Assembly (NCBI RefSeq): GCF_000346465.2
Contig: NC_034012.1
Location: 16,674,789-16,738,788, forward strand
Reading direction: 5' to 3'
Source of the DNA: Prunus persica
Lineage: Eukaryota > Streptophyta > Magnoliopsida > Rosales > Rosaceae
DNA: 64,000 nucleotides
Made by a program: the position numbers and the translations under genes. Below the pieces are notes generated by a model. That model searched no databases. It was not told where the DNA came from and was given only the letters and a program-made list of their open reading frames with translations. Positions 12,301 through 22,043 of the stretch are shown here, piece after piece. Each line of letters begins with the position of its first letter. Within the stretch, counting starts at the first letter, position 1.

Positions 12301-13273
12301 CTATTCCTGCAAAAACTACCAAGCTAGTAGGAAACATGTATTGTCCATTTTCTTCTTACTCCACCAAGATTCATGTTTGTTTTAATCATAATTGGCTGCT
12401 GGGCTGATAATTGGAATGCTTATTAATGTAGCTGAGTAATTAGTTATGATAAGAGTATTGATGAATTTGCTTCTCTTTTCTGTTGCTTTCGGCGTCACTG
12501 GGAACTAAAGTAAATTCGGTGATGGTGGTGATGGCCGTGACATGGGTGCAAAGCGTCAGCGGCTAGGTGACCCGGGATCTTCATTCTATGGGACCTCCCC
12601 TGGCTCAAGTTATATGTACAATCCAACTCCTTATGCATATGCTGGACAACCTCCACCGTTCCCTGTTGTCAAACTTCGTGGTCTACCATTTGATTGCACA
12701 GAAGCTGATGTTGCTGAGTTTCTCCATGGGCTTGACATCGTTGATGTTCTTTTTGTCCACAAGAATAGCAAGTTCACTGGGGAAGCCTTTTGTGTTTTGG
12801 GGTATCCTCTTCAGGTTGATTTTGCCCTTTCAAGGAATAGGCAGAATATGGGCAGGAGATATGTTGAGGTGTTCAGAAGTAAGAGGCAGGAATATTACAA
12901 GGCAATAGCAAATGAAGTTTCTGATGCTCGTGGCGGTTCCCCTCGCAGAAATGTTCCAAGGGCCAAATCTTATGATGAAGGGAAGGACTCAGCAGAACAT
13001 ACAGGGGTATTGCGGTTGAGGGGATTGCCATTTTCCGCCGGCAAGGATGACATAATGGATTTTTTTAAGGACTTTGTGTTGTCAGAGAGCTCAGTTCATT
13101 TTACAATGAATTCAGAAGGCAGGCCAACTGGGGAAGGGTTTGTAGAGTTTGCAAGTGCAGAAGATTCCAAGGCAGCTATGGCTAAGGATAGGATGACACT
13201 TGGAAGTCGATATATAGAGTTGTTCCCCTCATCGCACGAGGAGTTGGATGAAGCAGTTTCAAGAGGACGGTGA
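9313..13273 (+). CDS. hnRNP H/F-like protein with two RRM domains
   Basis: A 14-nt first coding exon (9313-9326, MFYRG) is followed by a GTAACA donor. The acceptor at 12510 then opens a single 763-nt exon (12511-13273). Joined in frame they give 258 residues. RRM1 lies at about residues 56-128 (VVKLRGLPFDCTEADV, RRYVEVF) and RRM2 at about 170-245 (VLRLRGLPFSAGKDD, SRYIELFP). The LRGLPF RNP-2-like motifs mark quasi-RRMs of the hnRNP F/H and GRSF type, which bind G-rich RNA and influence splicing. Between the domains is an Arg- and Ser-containing linker. An in-frame TAA (12505-12507) just before exon 2, together with the family N-terminus MFYRGK, supports the upstream mini-exon start rather than the internal ATG at 12542. 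The 3184-bp intron makes up most of the gene. Confidence 0.85.
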
Positions 13274-15533
13274 TCCTTATAGATCTTTGTTATCATTTGC
13301 CATTATGTACTTGTTATAATCTTTTATTTCACTGTTTGGAATTTTGCTTGCAGACATTCAGTTAGATTTTCTAGTTGTTGGTTTGGGAGAAGTTTTGCAT
13401 GCTAGTTTTGTCCGTTAATTAAGGTTCTCTGTTGCCTTAACTTTATATCGCTGGACACATGTTGGGTCAATACATAGGTCCCTGAAATTGATGACATTTA
13501 AGGTCGAGTTCTTTTTATCTTTCAGAATTTAAGTTTGGTTGGCTAAGAACTGTTTCTCATGTATCGACTATTGATATTTTAGGCATAGATGGGTTGAATA
13601 TGGATGCCTATTTTGTTCTGCTTCCTTATTTATGTAGACAAAAAAGGGTTTGCTTATGGTTTTCTAGACAATGATATCAAATACTTGTGTTTTTCTTCTT
13701 GTACAGTGTTGCTTCAGTAATTTACAGATTTCATGCAAACTTGTCTGACTCTCTCCACCCCTTTTCCCTTCTGAATTTTCTGAACTGGAGTTTTAAACCA
13801 ACCATCATATTGCTGTACCGTGGCTGAAAACCGAAGACAAATCTTTAGATCATATGGTAGGAGACTGAAGAATAAACTTTAGAGTAAAAGAGTTTCCTTG
13901 TAAACCTGTTTTTCTTGTCAGTGTATGTTAAATGATAATAATAATTATAATACATTTGCAGTATTGACTATGGCTATTGGTAGGAGTAGAGTAATATAAT
14001 GTAGGATATTGCTAGACTCCTTCCTCCTTTTTACAAATCTCGGTTTGACACTTGTGCAAAAATAATTCATCAAAAACACAAAAGGAAAAACTTCTACACA
14101 CTTGTCAAATTGCCATTGGCAGGAATGAATGAGTTCCTACTTGCAGGAGAGGGAAGTATTTTCCTGTCTATGTTGGTGCTGAAATTGTTGTGTTGGAGTT
14201 GTCATATGGTATTGAAAAACTACAAGTTAAAATGCTGCTAGTTATAAAATCCCATTGAGAACCTCAAGATTATGGTGACTTCCATCCATCCCTATTATTG
14301 CTTTCACTTCCTTTAAGTTTGTGTACGGCATTCATGTGCAACCCGCCAGAATTACGGTGAGGTTGGCTCTCTCTGCTGAAAGCTATTTCATTTTGAGCAG
14401 ACAGTGTAATTAGTTGACATGAGATTTTACTTTGGAATGCTCATTTTGTGGAAATAATAGCATGTTTAGCAGCTTTTCCAAGCTTGCTCATTAGTTATAA
14501 CCAAAGTCAACCCCTCTCTCTATCTCTCATGCCATAAATAGCTAGATCCATCTTCAATTACAAGTTCACAAACGGTATTGGGGAATTGGGACACACGGCC
14601 TCACTGATATGGATAAATGTTGTTAATCACTTGAGCTACAAGTACAATGAAATCATGCAACTACCAAATCATTAGCTCATCCAACTCATCCAATCCAACC
14701 AATGATGGTAGGTTAGAATGATATCAACCTTCTCAATTCATTGTGAAAGCATTCGACTTGCAAAATATTTTCTTACTAAACAACTATGCATGTCTCGCCA
14801 AACTATCAAACTAGATTGTCAAGTTATCAATTTGAATCACACTATATCTGACCTCAAATCAGACAATCCAAAAACATAACGTGCTACCTCAATAACTATT
14901 TGAATTGATAGTTTTTAAAACATATGTACATATATAACTTATCTTAGATAGACAAACCTACAAGACAGCCTCACTAGAAGTATGGTGTCAAAACAAAACC
15001 ATGGGAAGTTAACGTCCAAAGAGCTTATTAATATATTCAAATAGTAACATGAACATGAAACTAGATTGACCCATGTTCATTATTCACAAACCAAACCAAT
15101 CCCAAACAATTTTCTTGTATGCCATGACTCTGTCCAAGTACCCTGGGACACGTGTACAAATATACAATTCCTGTATTTAGGATACCCTGAGAAGCACTGA
15201 CATTGCCTTGACAAAATTCTCATAAAAGATGGGGGAAAAAATGGAGAGGGGCACCAACCATGCATGAATGCATTTCAAAATAATAATTTTGGCTTGCAGA
15301 CAAAAACAGTGAGTGAATATCTTTTCCCAACTCATTTGCTCTTTTTTATCAAACTTAGATAACTATGACAATAAAATAATTATTAATTTTGTACTGCATG
15401 TAATCAAATAGAATCTTAACTATTAACTGTTCCTCTCGGGCAGGTGGCTATCTTGCATTGCCCATATTATTCTTGGTCTGTGTAATCCCTAGGAGGCAAA
15501 CCAGATTAAATATATTTTCTTCGTTTTATATAC
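13274..15533. other. 3' flank and intergenic DNA; one dispersed repeat
   Basis: The first several hundred bases should be the 3' untranslated region of the hnRNP-like gene. The rest has no gene. The part around 14023-14170 resembles 60768-60960 (shared words ATAATTCATCAAAA and TCCTACTTG, and GAAGT.TTTTCCT), so it is a dispersed repeat of unknown type. Confidence 0.4.
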
Positions 15534-15538
15534 CTCTC

Positions 15539-15965
15539 TGTTATAAAAGTCTTGAAATGGAGCCCACACATACTGTTCATTACTGTTCATTACTGTTCAT
15601 TTGGCGGCTTTGATAGAGTTTGTCTGTCACGGGTGAACAGTGATGAATAGTGATGAATAGTGATTATTTCAGCCTATAAATAAGAAGAGAAACGGAAAGA
15701 AGAAGGTGAAGAAAAAAAGGAGAAAGGAAGAGAAGGAAGAAAGAGGAAAGAGAGAGCAGAGAGAAATTCTCCTAGAGAGAAAATTCAGTGAGCCACATAT
15801 ATTGTAAACACTAAACTTGTAGCTCTATCCTTTTACATAGTGGAAAAGTTACTGCTGCTGCTCTCCGAGGACGTAGGCATAGCCGAACCTCGTTAAATGC
15901 TGTGTCTCATCTACTTTACTTGCAGCTCAGAATTATCGCACATATCCCAGGTTATTTTTATAACA
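15539..15965 (+). repeat. 5' LTR of the copia element
   Basis: It starts TGTTATAAAAG and ends TTTTTATAACA. It has a TATA-like CTATAAATAAG in the middle, after which a GA-rich leader begins. Three TACTGTTCAT-type words near the start face three inverted AGTGATGAAT-type words 30 bp later, a potential hairpin in U3. Confidence 0.95.
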
Positions 15966-15982
15966 CGTTATCAGCACGATAG
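15966..15982 (+). other. Primer-binding-site region
   Basis: The sequence directly after the 5' LTR reads CGTTATCAGCACGATAG. Its TTATCAG core resembles the initiator methionine tRNA complement used by most plant copia elements, with a short spacer after the LTR. Confidence 0.5.
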
Positions 15983-16011
15983 TCTCTCCTTTTATTTCTG
16001 AAATTTTTCAA

Positions 16012-16320
16012 CTAACACTTTACTTTATGTAATTATTAACCATTAACAAAAATGGACCCTTGGTAATACTAAACATATTATCAGTGGGAGACCGTTACTA
16101 ATGCTAACACTTTACTTTATGTAATTACTAACCATTAACAAAAATGGACCCTTGGTAATACTAAACATATTATCAGTGGGAGACCGTTACTAATGCTAAC
16201 ACTTTAATTTATGTAATTACTAACCATTAACAAAAATGGACCCTTGGTAATACTAAACATATTATCAGTGGGAGACCGTTACTAATACTAACACTTTACT
16301 TTATGAATTTATTTTACCGC
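16012..16320 (+). repeat. 92-bp tandem repeat, three copies plus a partial fourth
   Basis: Units begin at 16012, 16104, 16196 and (partial) 16288 with the word CTAACACTTTA. Spacing is exactly 92 bp and copies differ at only a few bases. The array sits in the untranslated leader between the LTR and gag. Confidence 0.9.
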
Positions 16321-16496
16321 ACATTTACATTTATTTTAAAGGGTGGTGCGGGTTTATCGTCCACGCCTTTGCTTTTATTTAAATGTATGGAGCAGAATTA
16401 GTGCCCATACAAGCACACTTACTTTACCGCACATTTAAGGTATGGTGCGGAATTAACGTCCATACAGCAAGCAATTTAATTCATGATTTTATTTTT

Positions 16497-16700
16497 ATCA
16501 TCAATTAATATACCTGAATAATGAAATTCCTATTAATAAGTGGCTTAATATCTCAGATCTCGAACCTAAAATTTTGGACAGCAAATTCATGACACTTTAT
16601 CATCAATTAATATACCTGAATAATGAAATTCCTATTAATAAGTGGCTTAATGTTCCAGATCTCGAGCCTAAAGTTTCAGATGGCAAATTTGGCAAAACTG
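16497..16700 (+). repeat. 102-bp direct duplication at the start of gag
   Basis: The words ATCATCAATTAATATACC and GAAATTCCTATTAATAAG occur at 16497 onward and again from 16599 onward. The gag start ATGGCAAA is present only in the second copy. In the first copy the matching position reads ACAGCAAA. Confidence 0.85.
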
Positions 16701-17738
16701 GAGTTTGCTGCCTTGGACCTTTCCGGGGACAACTTTTTATCATGGGTCCTGGATGCCAAAATTCATCTACGAGCCAATGGCCTCGGACAAACAATTGTAG
16801 ATGAGAATGATGCTTCGCCTGAAGAGAATGCGAAGGCCATGATCTTTCTTCGCCGCCACATCCATGAAGCGCTGAAAAGCGAATATGTGGTGGTTGATGA
16901 ACCGTTGGTTCTGTGGAAAGCTCTAGGTGAAAGATACGATCACCAGAAGACGATGACTCTCCCAAGAGCTAGATACGAATGGACCCACTTGAGATTTCAA
17001 GATTACAAGTCAGTGTCCGAGTATAACTCTGCTATGCATAGAATTACCTCATTAATGAGGCTATGTGGGGAAAATATATCTGAGGAGGATATGCTCGAAA
17101 AAACTCTGAGCACTTTTCATGCTTCAAATGTCCTCCTTCAACAGCAATACAGACATAGCGGTTTCAAGAGATACTCGGAACTTGTATCTTGCCTCTTGTT
17201 AGCTGAGCAGAATAATGAGCTCTTATTAAAGAATCACCAATCTCGCCCAACGGGCTCAGCACCACTTCCTGAAATAAATGCTGCATCTCAGGAAGTGAAT
17301 GCCACTTCATCTCGTGGTAATATCCATAAACGTGGGCGATGGGGCAAGCGTGGCCACTGGCAAGGAAGTAGAAAAAATCATGGTGCTCGTTTAGAGGGTT
17401 TAGGACCAAGGAGTGGTCCATCCACGAATGGCAAATATGCATCCCGTAATAAGGGAAAGGCACAGATGAGTCATGTGCCTAGAAATGTTGAAAGCCCTTG
17501 CCACAGATGTGGAGCAAAGGGACATTGGGTGCGCACTTGTCGTACGCCCAGGCATTTGGCGGATCTCTATCAAGCTTCACTTAAGAACAGGAAAGTGGAG
17601 ATAAATTACATTGATCATGCTCCGCCAGCCACAGATGGCTCATCAGAAATATCACGTCAGCAAAACAAGACGCATCTAGATGTTTCTGATTTTGTTACTA
17701 AAAGAGGGAATGAAGGTTATGAGTCCGAATTAGATTAA
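16680..17738 (+). CDS. gag: Copia Gag (capsid and nucleocapsid)
   Basis: 352 residues from MANLAKLEFAALDLSG to a TAA at 17736-17738. An in-frame ATG at 16623 would add 19 residues, but MANLAKLEF fits the family better. The N-terminal two thirds is the UBN2-type capsid region (WVLDAKIHLR, LWKALGERYD, WTHLRFQDYKSVSEY). After a basic Gly- and Arg-rich linker comes one CCHC zinc knuckle, CHRCGAKGHWVRTC. Gag forms the cytoplasmic particle that packages element RNA. The frame ends with its own stop instead of running into protease, unlike the single gag-pol frame of most plant copia elements. Confidence 0.93.
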   Translation: MANLAKLEFAALDLSGDNFLSWVLDAKIHLRANGLGQTIVDENDASPEENAKAMIFLRRHIHEALKSEYVVVDEPLVLWKALGERYDHQKTMTLPRARYEWTHLRFQDYKSVSEYNSAMHRITSLMRLCGENISEEDMLEKTLSTFHASNVLLQQQYRHSGFKRYSELVSCLLLAEQNNELLLKNHQSRPTGSAPLPEINAASQEVNATSSRGNIHKRGRWGKRGHWQGSRKNHGARLEGLGPRSGPSTNGKYASRNKGKAQMSHVPRNVESPCHRCGAKGHWVRTCRTPRHLADLYQASLKNRKVEINYIDHAPPATDGSSEISRQQNKTHLDVSDFVTKRGNEGYESELD

Positions 17739-17867
17739 ATCCCTTAATGTACTATTTGTATTAGCTGTACTATTTGTATTAGCTGAAGTGTTGTTTAAAT
17801 TTCAATCCAATAAAAGTTGTAATGTTGTCTTCTTTTTGATCCCAGCTTATTTTACTTATTTGGTGGC
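17739..17867 (+). other. Spacer between gag and pol with stop codons and acceptor-like site
   Basis: Gag and pol are in the same frame, but this 129-bp spacer has in-frame TAA or TGA at five further positions, so simple readthrough cannot give Gag-Pol. It contains a tandem pair of TGTACTATTTGTATTAGC, a CAATAAAAG polyadenylation-like word, and a pyrimidine tract followed by CCCAG (AG at 17844-17845) that looks like a splice acceptor 22 bp before the pol ATG. Confidence 0.6.
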
Positions 17868-20800
17868 ATGGATGTAAATTATGGATGCCCTCAAAACAAA
17901 GGCTATAGCAGAGATATTTGTCTCGCAGACAGCGCAACTACTCATACGATCCTTCAAGATCGGAAGTATTTCTCAAAATTAATGCTTACAAAAGCAAAGG
18001 TAACAACCATATCAGGTCCTGCAAATCTGATTGAAGGTTCAGGAAGAGCCCAAATTATGTTACCAAATGGAACAATACTGTCCATTCCAGATGCTTTGTA
18101 TTCATCTAACTCCAGAAGGAATCTGTTGAGTTTCAAAGATATACGTTTGAATGGCTACCATGTTGAAACAAAGATAGAGGAAAACATGGAATATCTTTGT
18201 ATTACCTCCAGTGATACCCAAAAGCGTATACTGGAGAAGCTTTGTGAGCTCTCATCAGGGTTGTATTACACAACCATACGGACAATTGAGGCACATAGTG
18301 TCATGGACCAAGAGTCCACTGGCTCAAATGCTTTTAAGCTTTGGCATGACAGGTTGGGTCATCCTGGATCCACCATGATGCGCAGGATCATCACCAACTC
18401 TAAAGGACATCCCTTATTAACTAAACACATTATGTTATCAAGTGACATCTTTTGCCAAGCTTGTTCACAAGGGAAGTTGGTGATCAGACCATCACAACCA
18501 AAGGTTGATGTTGAGTCTCCATCATTTTTGCAAAGAATTCAAGGGGACATTTGTGGACCTATTCACCCCCCATGTGGACCATTTCGGTACTTTATGGTCT
18601 TGGTGGACGCATCTACCCGATGGTCACATGTTTGTCTTTTATCTACTCGGAACATGGCATTTGCTAGGCTTTTGGCTCAGATAATTAAATTACGAGCTCA
18701 ATTCCCAGATTATCCCATTAAGTCAATCAGACTCGATAATGCTGGTGAATTTACATCTCAGACTTTTGATGACTACTGCATGTCACTAGGCATAGATATT
18801 GAACATCCTGTTCCCCATGTGCATACTCAAAATGGCTTGGCAGAAGCTTTAATTAAACGCCTTCAATTGATAGCACGCACTTTGCTAATGAAAACAAAGT
18901 TGCCAGTTTCTGCTTGGGGATATGCCATTTTACATGCAGCATCACTTGTGCGATTAAGGCCCGTTGCCAACAATCAATGTTCTCCCATACAACTCGTATT
19001 AGGAAATCAACCAAACATTTCACATTTAAGAATTTTTGGGTGTACAGTATATGTGCCCATTGCACCACCACAACGTACTAAGATGGGCCCTCAACGCAGA
19101 TTGGGAATTTATGTTGGTTTTGATTCACCATCTATCATCAAATACTTAGAACCCCTGACGGGTGATATTTTTACCGCACGATTTGCGGATTGTGATTTTG
19201 ATGAGACAATCTTCCCACCATTAGGGGGAGAAAAATCTGTGTCTAAAGAACAAGGCAAACTCATTCCTGAAAAACGATGTGAATTATCATGGAATGTATC
19301 CACATTGTCTCATCTCGATCCTCATACTGCTCAATGCGAAAACGAAGTAAGAAGGATTGTTCACCTCCAAAGTATTGCAAATCAGATGCCAGATGCATTT
19401 AATGATGCAGCAAAGGTGACAAAATCTCATATCCCAGCTGCAAATGCACCCGCACGGATTGATGTCCATAATGGACAAAGCAATGTGCCAGCAAACGGTT
19501 CATCTGCTGCACGCCTAAAACGTGGCAGACCACTAGGCTCAAAGGATTCAGTTCCTCGAAAGAGGAAGTTGATGGACAAAATGAATCCAAATGAAATAAA
19601 TAGAGAGCCCACAATTCATAATTCAAATGCCCCTAAAGAGGGACATGTACTTCTTGACAAGGAAAACGTCATTGGTGAGACAAGTGCCCCTAAAGTGGCA
19701 ACCGTACCTGAAAGTCAAGAAATCTCCATAAATTATACGTCCACTGATGAATTGTGGAGTAGAAATGAGATGATCATCGATGATATATTTGCATTCTCAG
19801 TGGCTGCTGAAATAATAAAAGATGATGATATTGAACCACGCTCTATTAATGAATGTACACAGAGGCAAGATTGGCCCAAGTGGAAGGATGCAATCCAGGC
19901 AGAATTAAATTCTTTGGAAAAAAGGAGTGTTTTTGGACATATTAGTCCAACTCCACCCAATGTGAACCCTGTAGGTTACAAGTGGGTATTTACAAGAAAG
20001 CGCAATGAGAAAAATGAGATCTCAAGGTATAAAGCGCGACTCGTTGCGCAAGGTTTTTCACAAAGGCCTGGAATTGATTATGTGGAAACGTACTCTCCAG
20101 TAATGGACACAATTACATTCCGTTACCTAATAAGTTTGGCGGTTTCAGAAAAACTTGAAATGAGACTCATGGATGTTATTACCGCATATTTGTATGGAGA
20201 ATTGGATACAGATATATACATGAAAGTTCCAGAAGGATTCAGGTTGCCTGAAGCAGCCAGAAACACACCACGGGGCATGTTCTCAGTTAAATTGAGAAGA
20301 TCATTATATGGGCTAAAACAATCTGGACGAATGTGGTACAATCGTCTCAGTAAGTATTTACTGAAGGAAGGATACACAAATGATCCTGTTTGCCCATGTG
20401 TGTTTATTAAGAAATCAAAGTCTGGATTTGCGATAGTGGCAGTATATGTCGACGACATGAATCTAATTGGAACTTCTGCAGAGCTTCAAAAGACTGTTGA
20501 TTATCTCAAACGTGAGTTTGAGATGAAGGATCTTGGAAAGACAAAATATTGTCTTGGCTTGCAGATTGAGCACAGTGCTAATGGAATTTTGGTGCATCAA
20601 TCAACTTATACTGAGAAAGTATTGAAACGGTTTGGCATGGATAAAGCCCATCCACTTAGCACTCCAATGGTCGTTCGATCGCTTGACACTAAGAAAGACC
20701 CATATCGTCCAAAAGGGAATGATGAAATGGTCCTTGGTCCAGAAGTACCATATCTTAGTGCAATAGGTGCTTTATTGTACCTCGCACAATGTACCAGACC

Positions 20801-21494
20801 AGACATATCATTCTCAGTAAATCTGTTAGCAAGGTACAGTTCTGCTCCAACAAGGCGACACTGGACCGGCATCAAACATGTTCTACGATACCTTCGTGGG
20901 ACAACAGACATGGGGTTATTCTATTCCAGTGAATCGACCAACGCCCAGAGTATTATTGGTTATGCTGATGCAGGATATCTCTCTGATCCACATCAAGGAC
21001 GATCACAGACTGGGTATGTATTTACATGTGGAGGAACTGCGATCTCATGGCGTTCAACAAAACAAACATTAGTGGCCACATCTTCCAATCACTCGGAAAT
21101 ACTTGCCCTCCATGAAGCCAGTCGTGAATGCGTTTGGTTAAGATCGGTAATCCATCACATCCGAAGCACATGTGCCCTACCCTCAATAACAGACACTCCA
21201 ACAATTCTGAATGAGGACAATGCCGCTTGTATTGCTCAGATTACAGGAGGATATATCAAGGGTGACAGGACCAAACACATATCACCAAAGTTTTTCTATA
21301 CACATGAGCTCCAGAAGAGTCAAGAAATCAAAGTCAGACAAATCCGCTCAAGTGATAACCTGGCAGATCTCTTCACTAAATCATTGCCGAAATATACATT
21401 CCAAAAGTTAGTACATGGCATCGGATTACGACAACTCTGCAAGCAATCAAGTTGGAGCATGCAAAATCAGGGGGAGCATTCAAGAGTCCTCTAA
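17868..21494 (+). CDS. pol: Copia Pol (protease, integrase, reverse transcriptase, RNase H)
   Basis: 1208 residues without interruption. Protease: LADSATTHTIL near residue 20. Integrase: HDRLGH...CQAC zinc finger, then the catalytic D-D-E set in GDICGPI, RLDNAGEFTS and NGLAEALIKRL. Reverse transcriptase: YKARLVAQGFSQ, SLYGLKQSGRMWYNRL and the active site AVYVDDMNLIG. RNase H: YADAGYLSD, SNHSEILALHEASRE and NEDNAACIA, with the C-terminal SSDNLADLFTKSLP tail. These four activities copy element RNA to DNA and insert it. All expected catalytic residues are visible, so the protein could be active. The start is the first ATG of the frame. How it is expressed relative to gag is not clear from the sequence. 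Confidence 0.95.
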   Translation: MDVNYGCPQNKGYSRDICLADSATTHTILQDRKYFSKLMLTKAKVTTISGPANLIEGSGRAQIMLPNGTILSIPDALYSSNSRRNLLSFKDIRLNGYHVETKIEENMEYLCITSSDTQKRILEKLCELSSGLYYTTIRTIEAHSVMDQESTGSNAFKLWHDRLGHPGSTMMRRIITNSKGHPLLTKHIMLSSDIFCQACSQGKLVIRPSQPKVDVESPSFLQRIQGDICGPIHPPCGPFRYFMVLVDASTRWSHVCLLSTRNMAFARLLAQIIKLRAQFPDYPIKSIRLDNAGEFTSQTFDDYCMSLGIDIEHPVPHVHTQNGLAEALIKRLQLIARTLLMKTKLPVSAWGYAILHAASLVRLRPVANNQCSPIQLVLGNQPNISHLRIFGCTVYVPIAPPQRTKMGPQRRLGIYVGFDSPSIIKYLEPLTGDIFTARFADCDFDETIFPPLGGEKSVSKEQGKLIPEKRCELSWNVSTLSHLDPHTAQCENEVRRIVHLQSIANQMPDAFNDAAKVTKSHIPAANAPARIDVHNGQSNVPANGSSAARLKRGRPLGSKDSVPRKRKLMDKMNPNEINREPTIHNSNAPKEGHVLLDKENVIGETSAPKVATVPESQEISINYTSTDELWSRNEMIIDDIFAFSVAAEIIKDDDIEPRSINECTQRQDWPKWKDAIQAELNSLEKRSVFGHISPTPPNVNPVGYKWVFTRKRNEKNEISRYKARLVAQGFSQRPGIDYVETYSPVMDTITFRYLISLAVSEKLEMRLMDVITAYLYGELDTDIYMKVPEGFRLPEAARNTPRGMFSVKLRRSLYGLKQSGRMWYNRLSKYLLKEGYTNDPVCPCVFIKKSKSGFAIVAVYVDDMNLIGTSAELQKTVDYLKREFEMKDLGKTKYCLGLQIEHSANGILVHQSTYTEKVLKRFGMDKAHPLSTPMVVRSLDTKKDPYRPKGNDEMVLGPEVPYLSAIGALLYLAQCTRPDISFSVNLLARYSSAPTRRHWTGIKHVLRYLRGTTDMGLFYSSESTNAQSIIGYADAGYLSDPHQGRSQTGYVFTCGGTAISWRSTKQTLVATSSNHSEILALHEASRECVWLRSVIHHIRSTCALPSITDTPTILNEDNAACIAQITGGYIKGDRTKHISPKFFYTHELQKSQEIKVRQIRSSDNLADLFTKSLPKYTFQKLVHGIGLRQLCKQSSWSMQNQGEHSRVL

Positions 21495-21601
21495 CATAGG
21501 ACATATGCACGTTGTACTCTTTTTCCTTTGCTTAGATTTTCCCACTGGGTTTTTCCAAGCAAGGTTTTAATGAGGCAACCAATCTAGGGTCATGTGGTCT
21601 C

Positions 21602-21611
21602 CAAGGGGGAG
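21602..21611 (+). other. Polypurine tract
   Basis: CAAGGGGGAG lies immediately before the 3' LTR, the usual primer site for plus-strand synthesis in copia elements. Confidence 0.85.
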
Positions 21612-22038
21612 TGTTATAAAAGTCTTGAAATGGAGCCCACACATACTGTTCATTACTGTTCATTACTGTTCATTTGGCGGCTTTGATAGAGTTTGTCTGT
21701 CACGGGTGAACAGTGATGAATAGTGATGAATAGTGATTATTTCAGCCTATAAATAAGAAGAGAAACGGAAAGAAGAAGGTGAAGAAAAAAAGGAGAAAGG
21801 AAGAGAAGGAAGAAAGAGGAAAGAGAGAGCAGAGAGAAATTCTCCTAGAGAGAAAATTCAGTGAGCCACATATATTGTAAACACTAAACTTGTAGCTCTA
21901 TCCTTTTACATAGTGGAAAAGTTACTGCTGCTGCTCTCCGAGGACGTAGGCATAGCCGAACCTCGTTAAATGCTGTGTCTCATCTACTTTACTTGCAGCT
22001 CAGAATTATCGCACATATCCCAGGTTATTTTTATAACA
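21612..22038 (+). repeat. 3' LTR of the copia element
   Basis: 427 bp, the same length as the 5' LTR, with no difference found by eye. Ends TGTTAT and ATAACA. The right target duplication CTCTC follows at 22039. Confidence 0.95.
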
Positions 22039-22043
22039 CTCTC

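Larger units (their letters stand above)
15539..22038 (+). mobile_element. Complete Ty1/copia LTR retrotransposon (6.5 kb)
   Basis: Two 427-bp LTRs (15539-15965 and 21612-22038) appear identical base for base. The element is flanked by perfect 5-bp duplications CTCTC (15534-15538 and 22039-22043). Inside, in order, are a tRNA primer-site region, a repeat-bearing leader, gag, pol with protease, integrase, reverse transcriptase and RNase H, and a purine-rich tract. Integrase before reverse transcriptase defines the copia class. Reading frames are intact and the expected catalytic residues are present. Identical LTRs imply a recent insertion. The unusual points are that gag and pol are separated by several stop codons and that the leader holds a 92-bp tandem array. 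Confidence 0.97.

Noticed and set aside
9327..12510. ORFs of 60-111 codons within the long intron
   Set aside because: They fall inside the intron of the hnRNP-like gene, show no recognisable domain and have poor start context.
12542..12544. Internal ATG as the start of the hnRNP-like protein
   Set aside because: The frame is open back to the acceptor at 12510, and the mini-exon at 9313 supplies MFYRG in frame with canonical splice sites.
16012..16320. Possible CRISPR-like array
   Set aside because: The 92-bp units are contiguous with no unique spacers and lie in a plant retrotransposon leader.
16603..16965. 120-codon minus-strand ORF over gag
   Set aside because: Shadow of gag with no independent similarity; the same applies to the other ORFs opposite pol.
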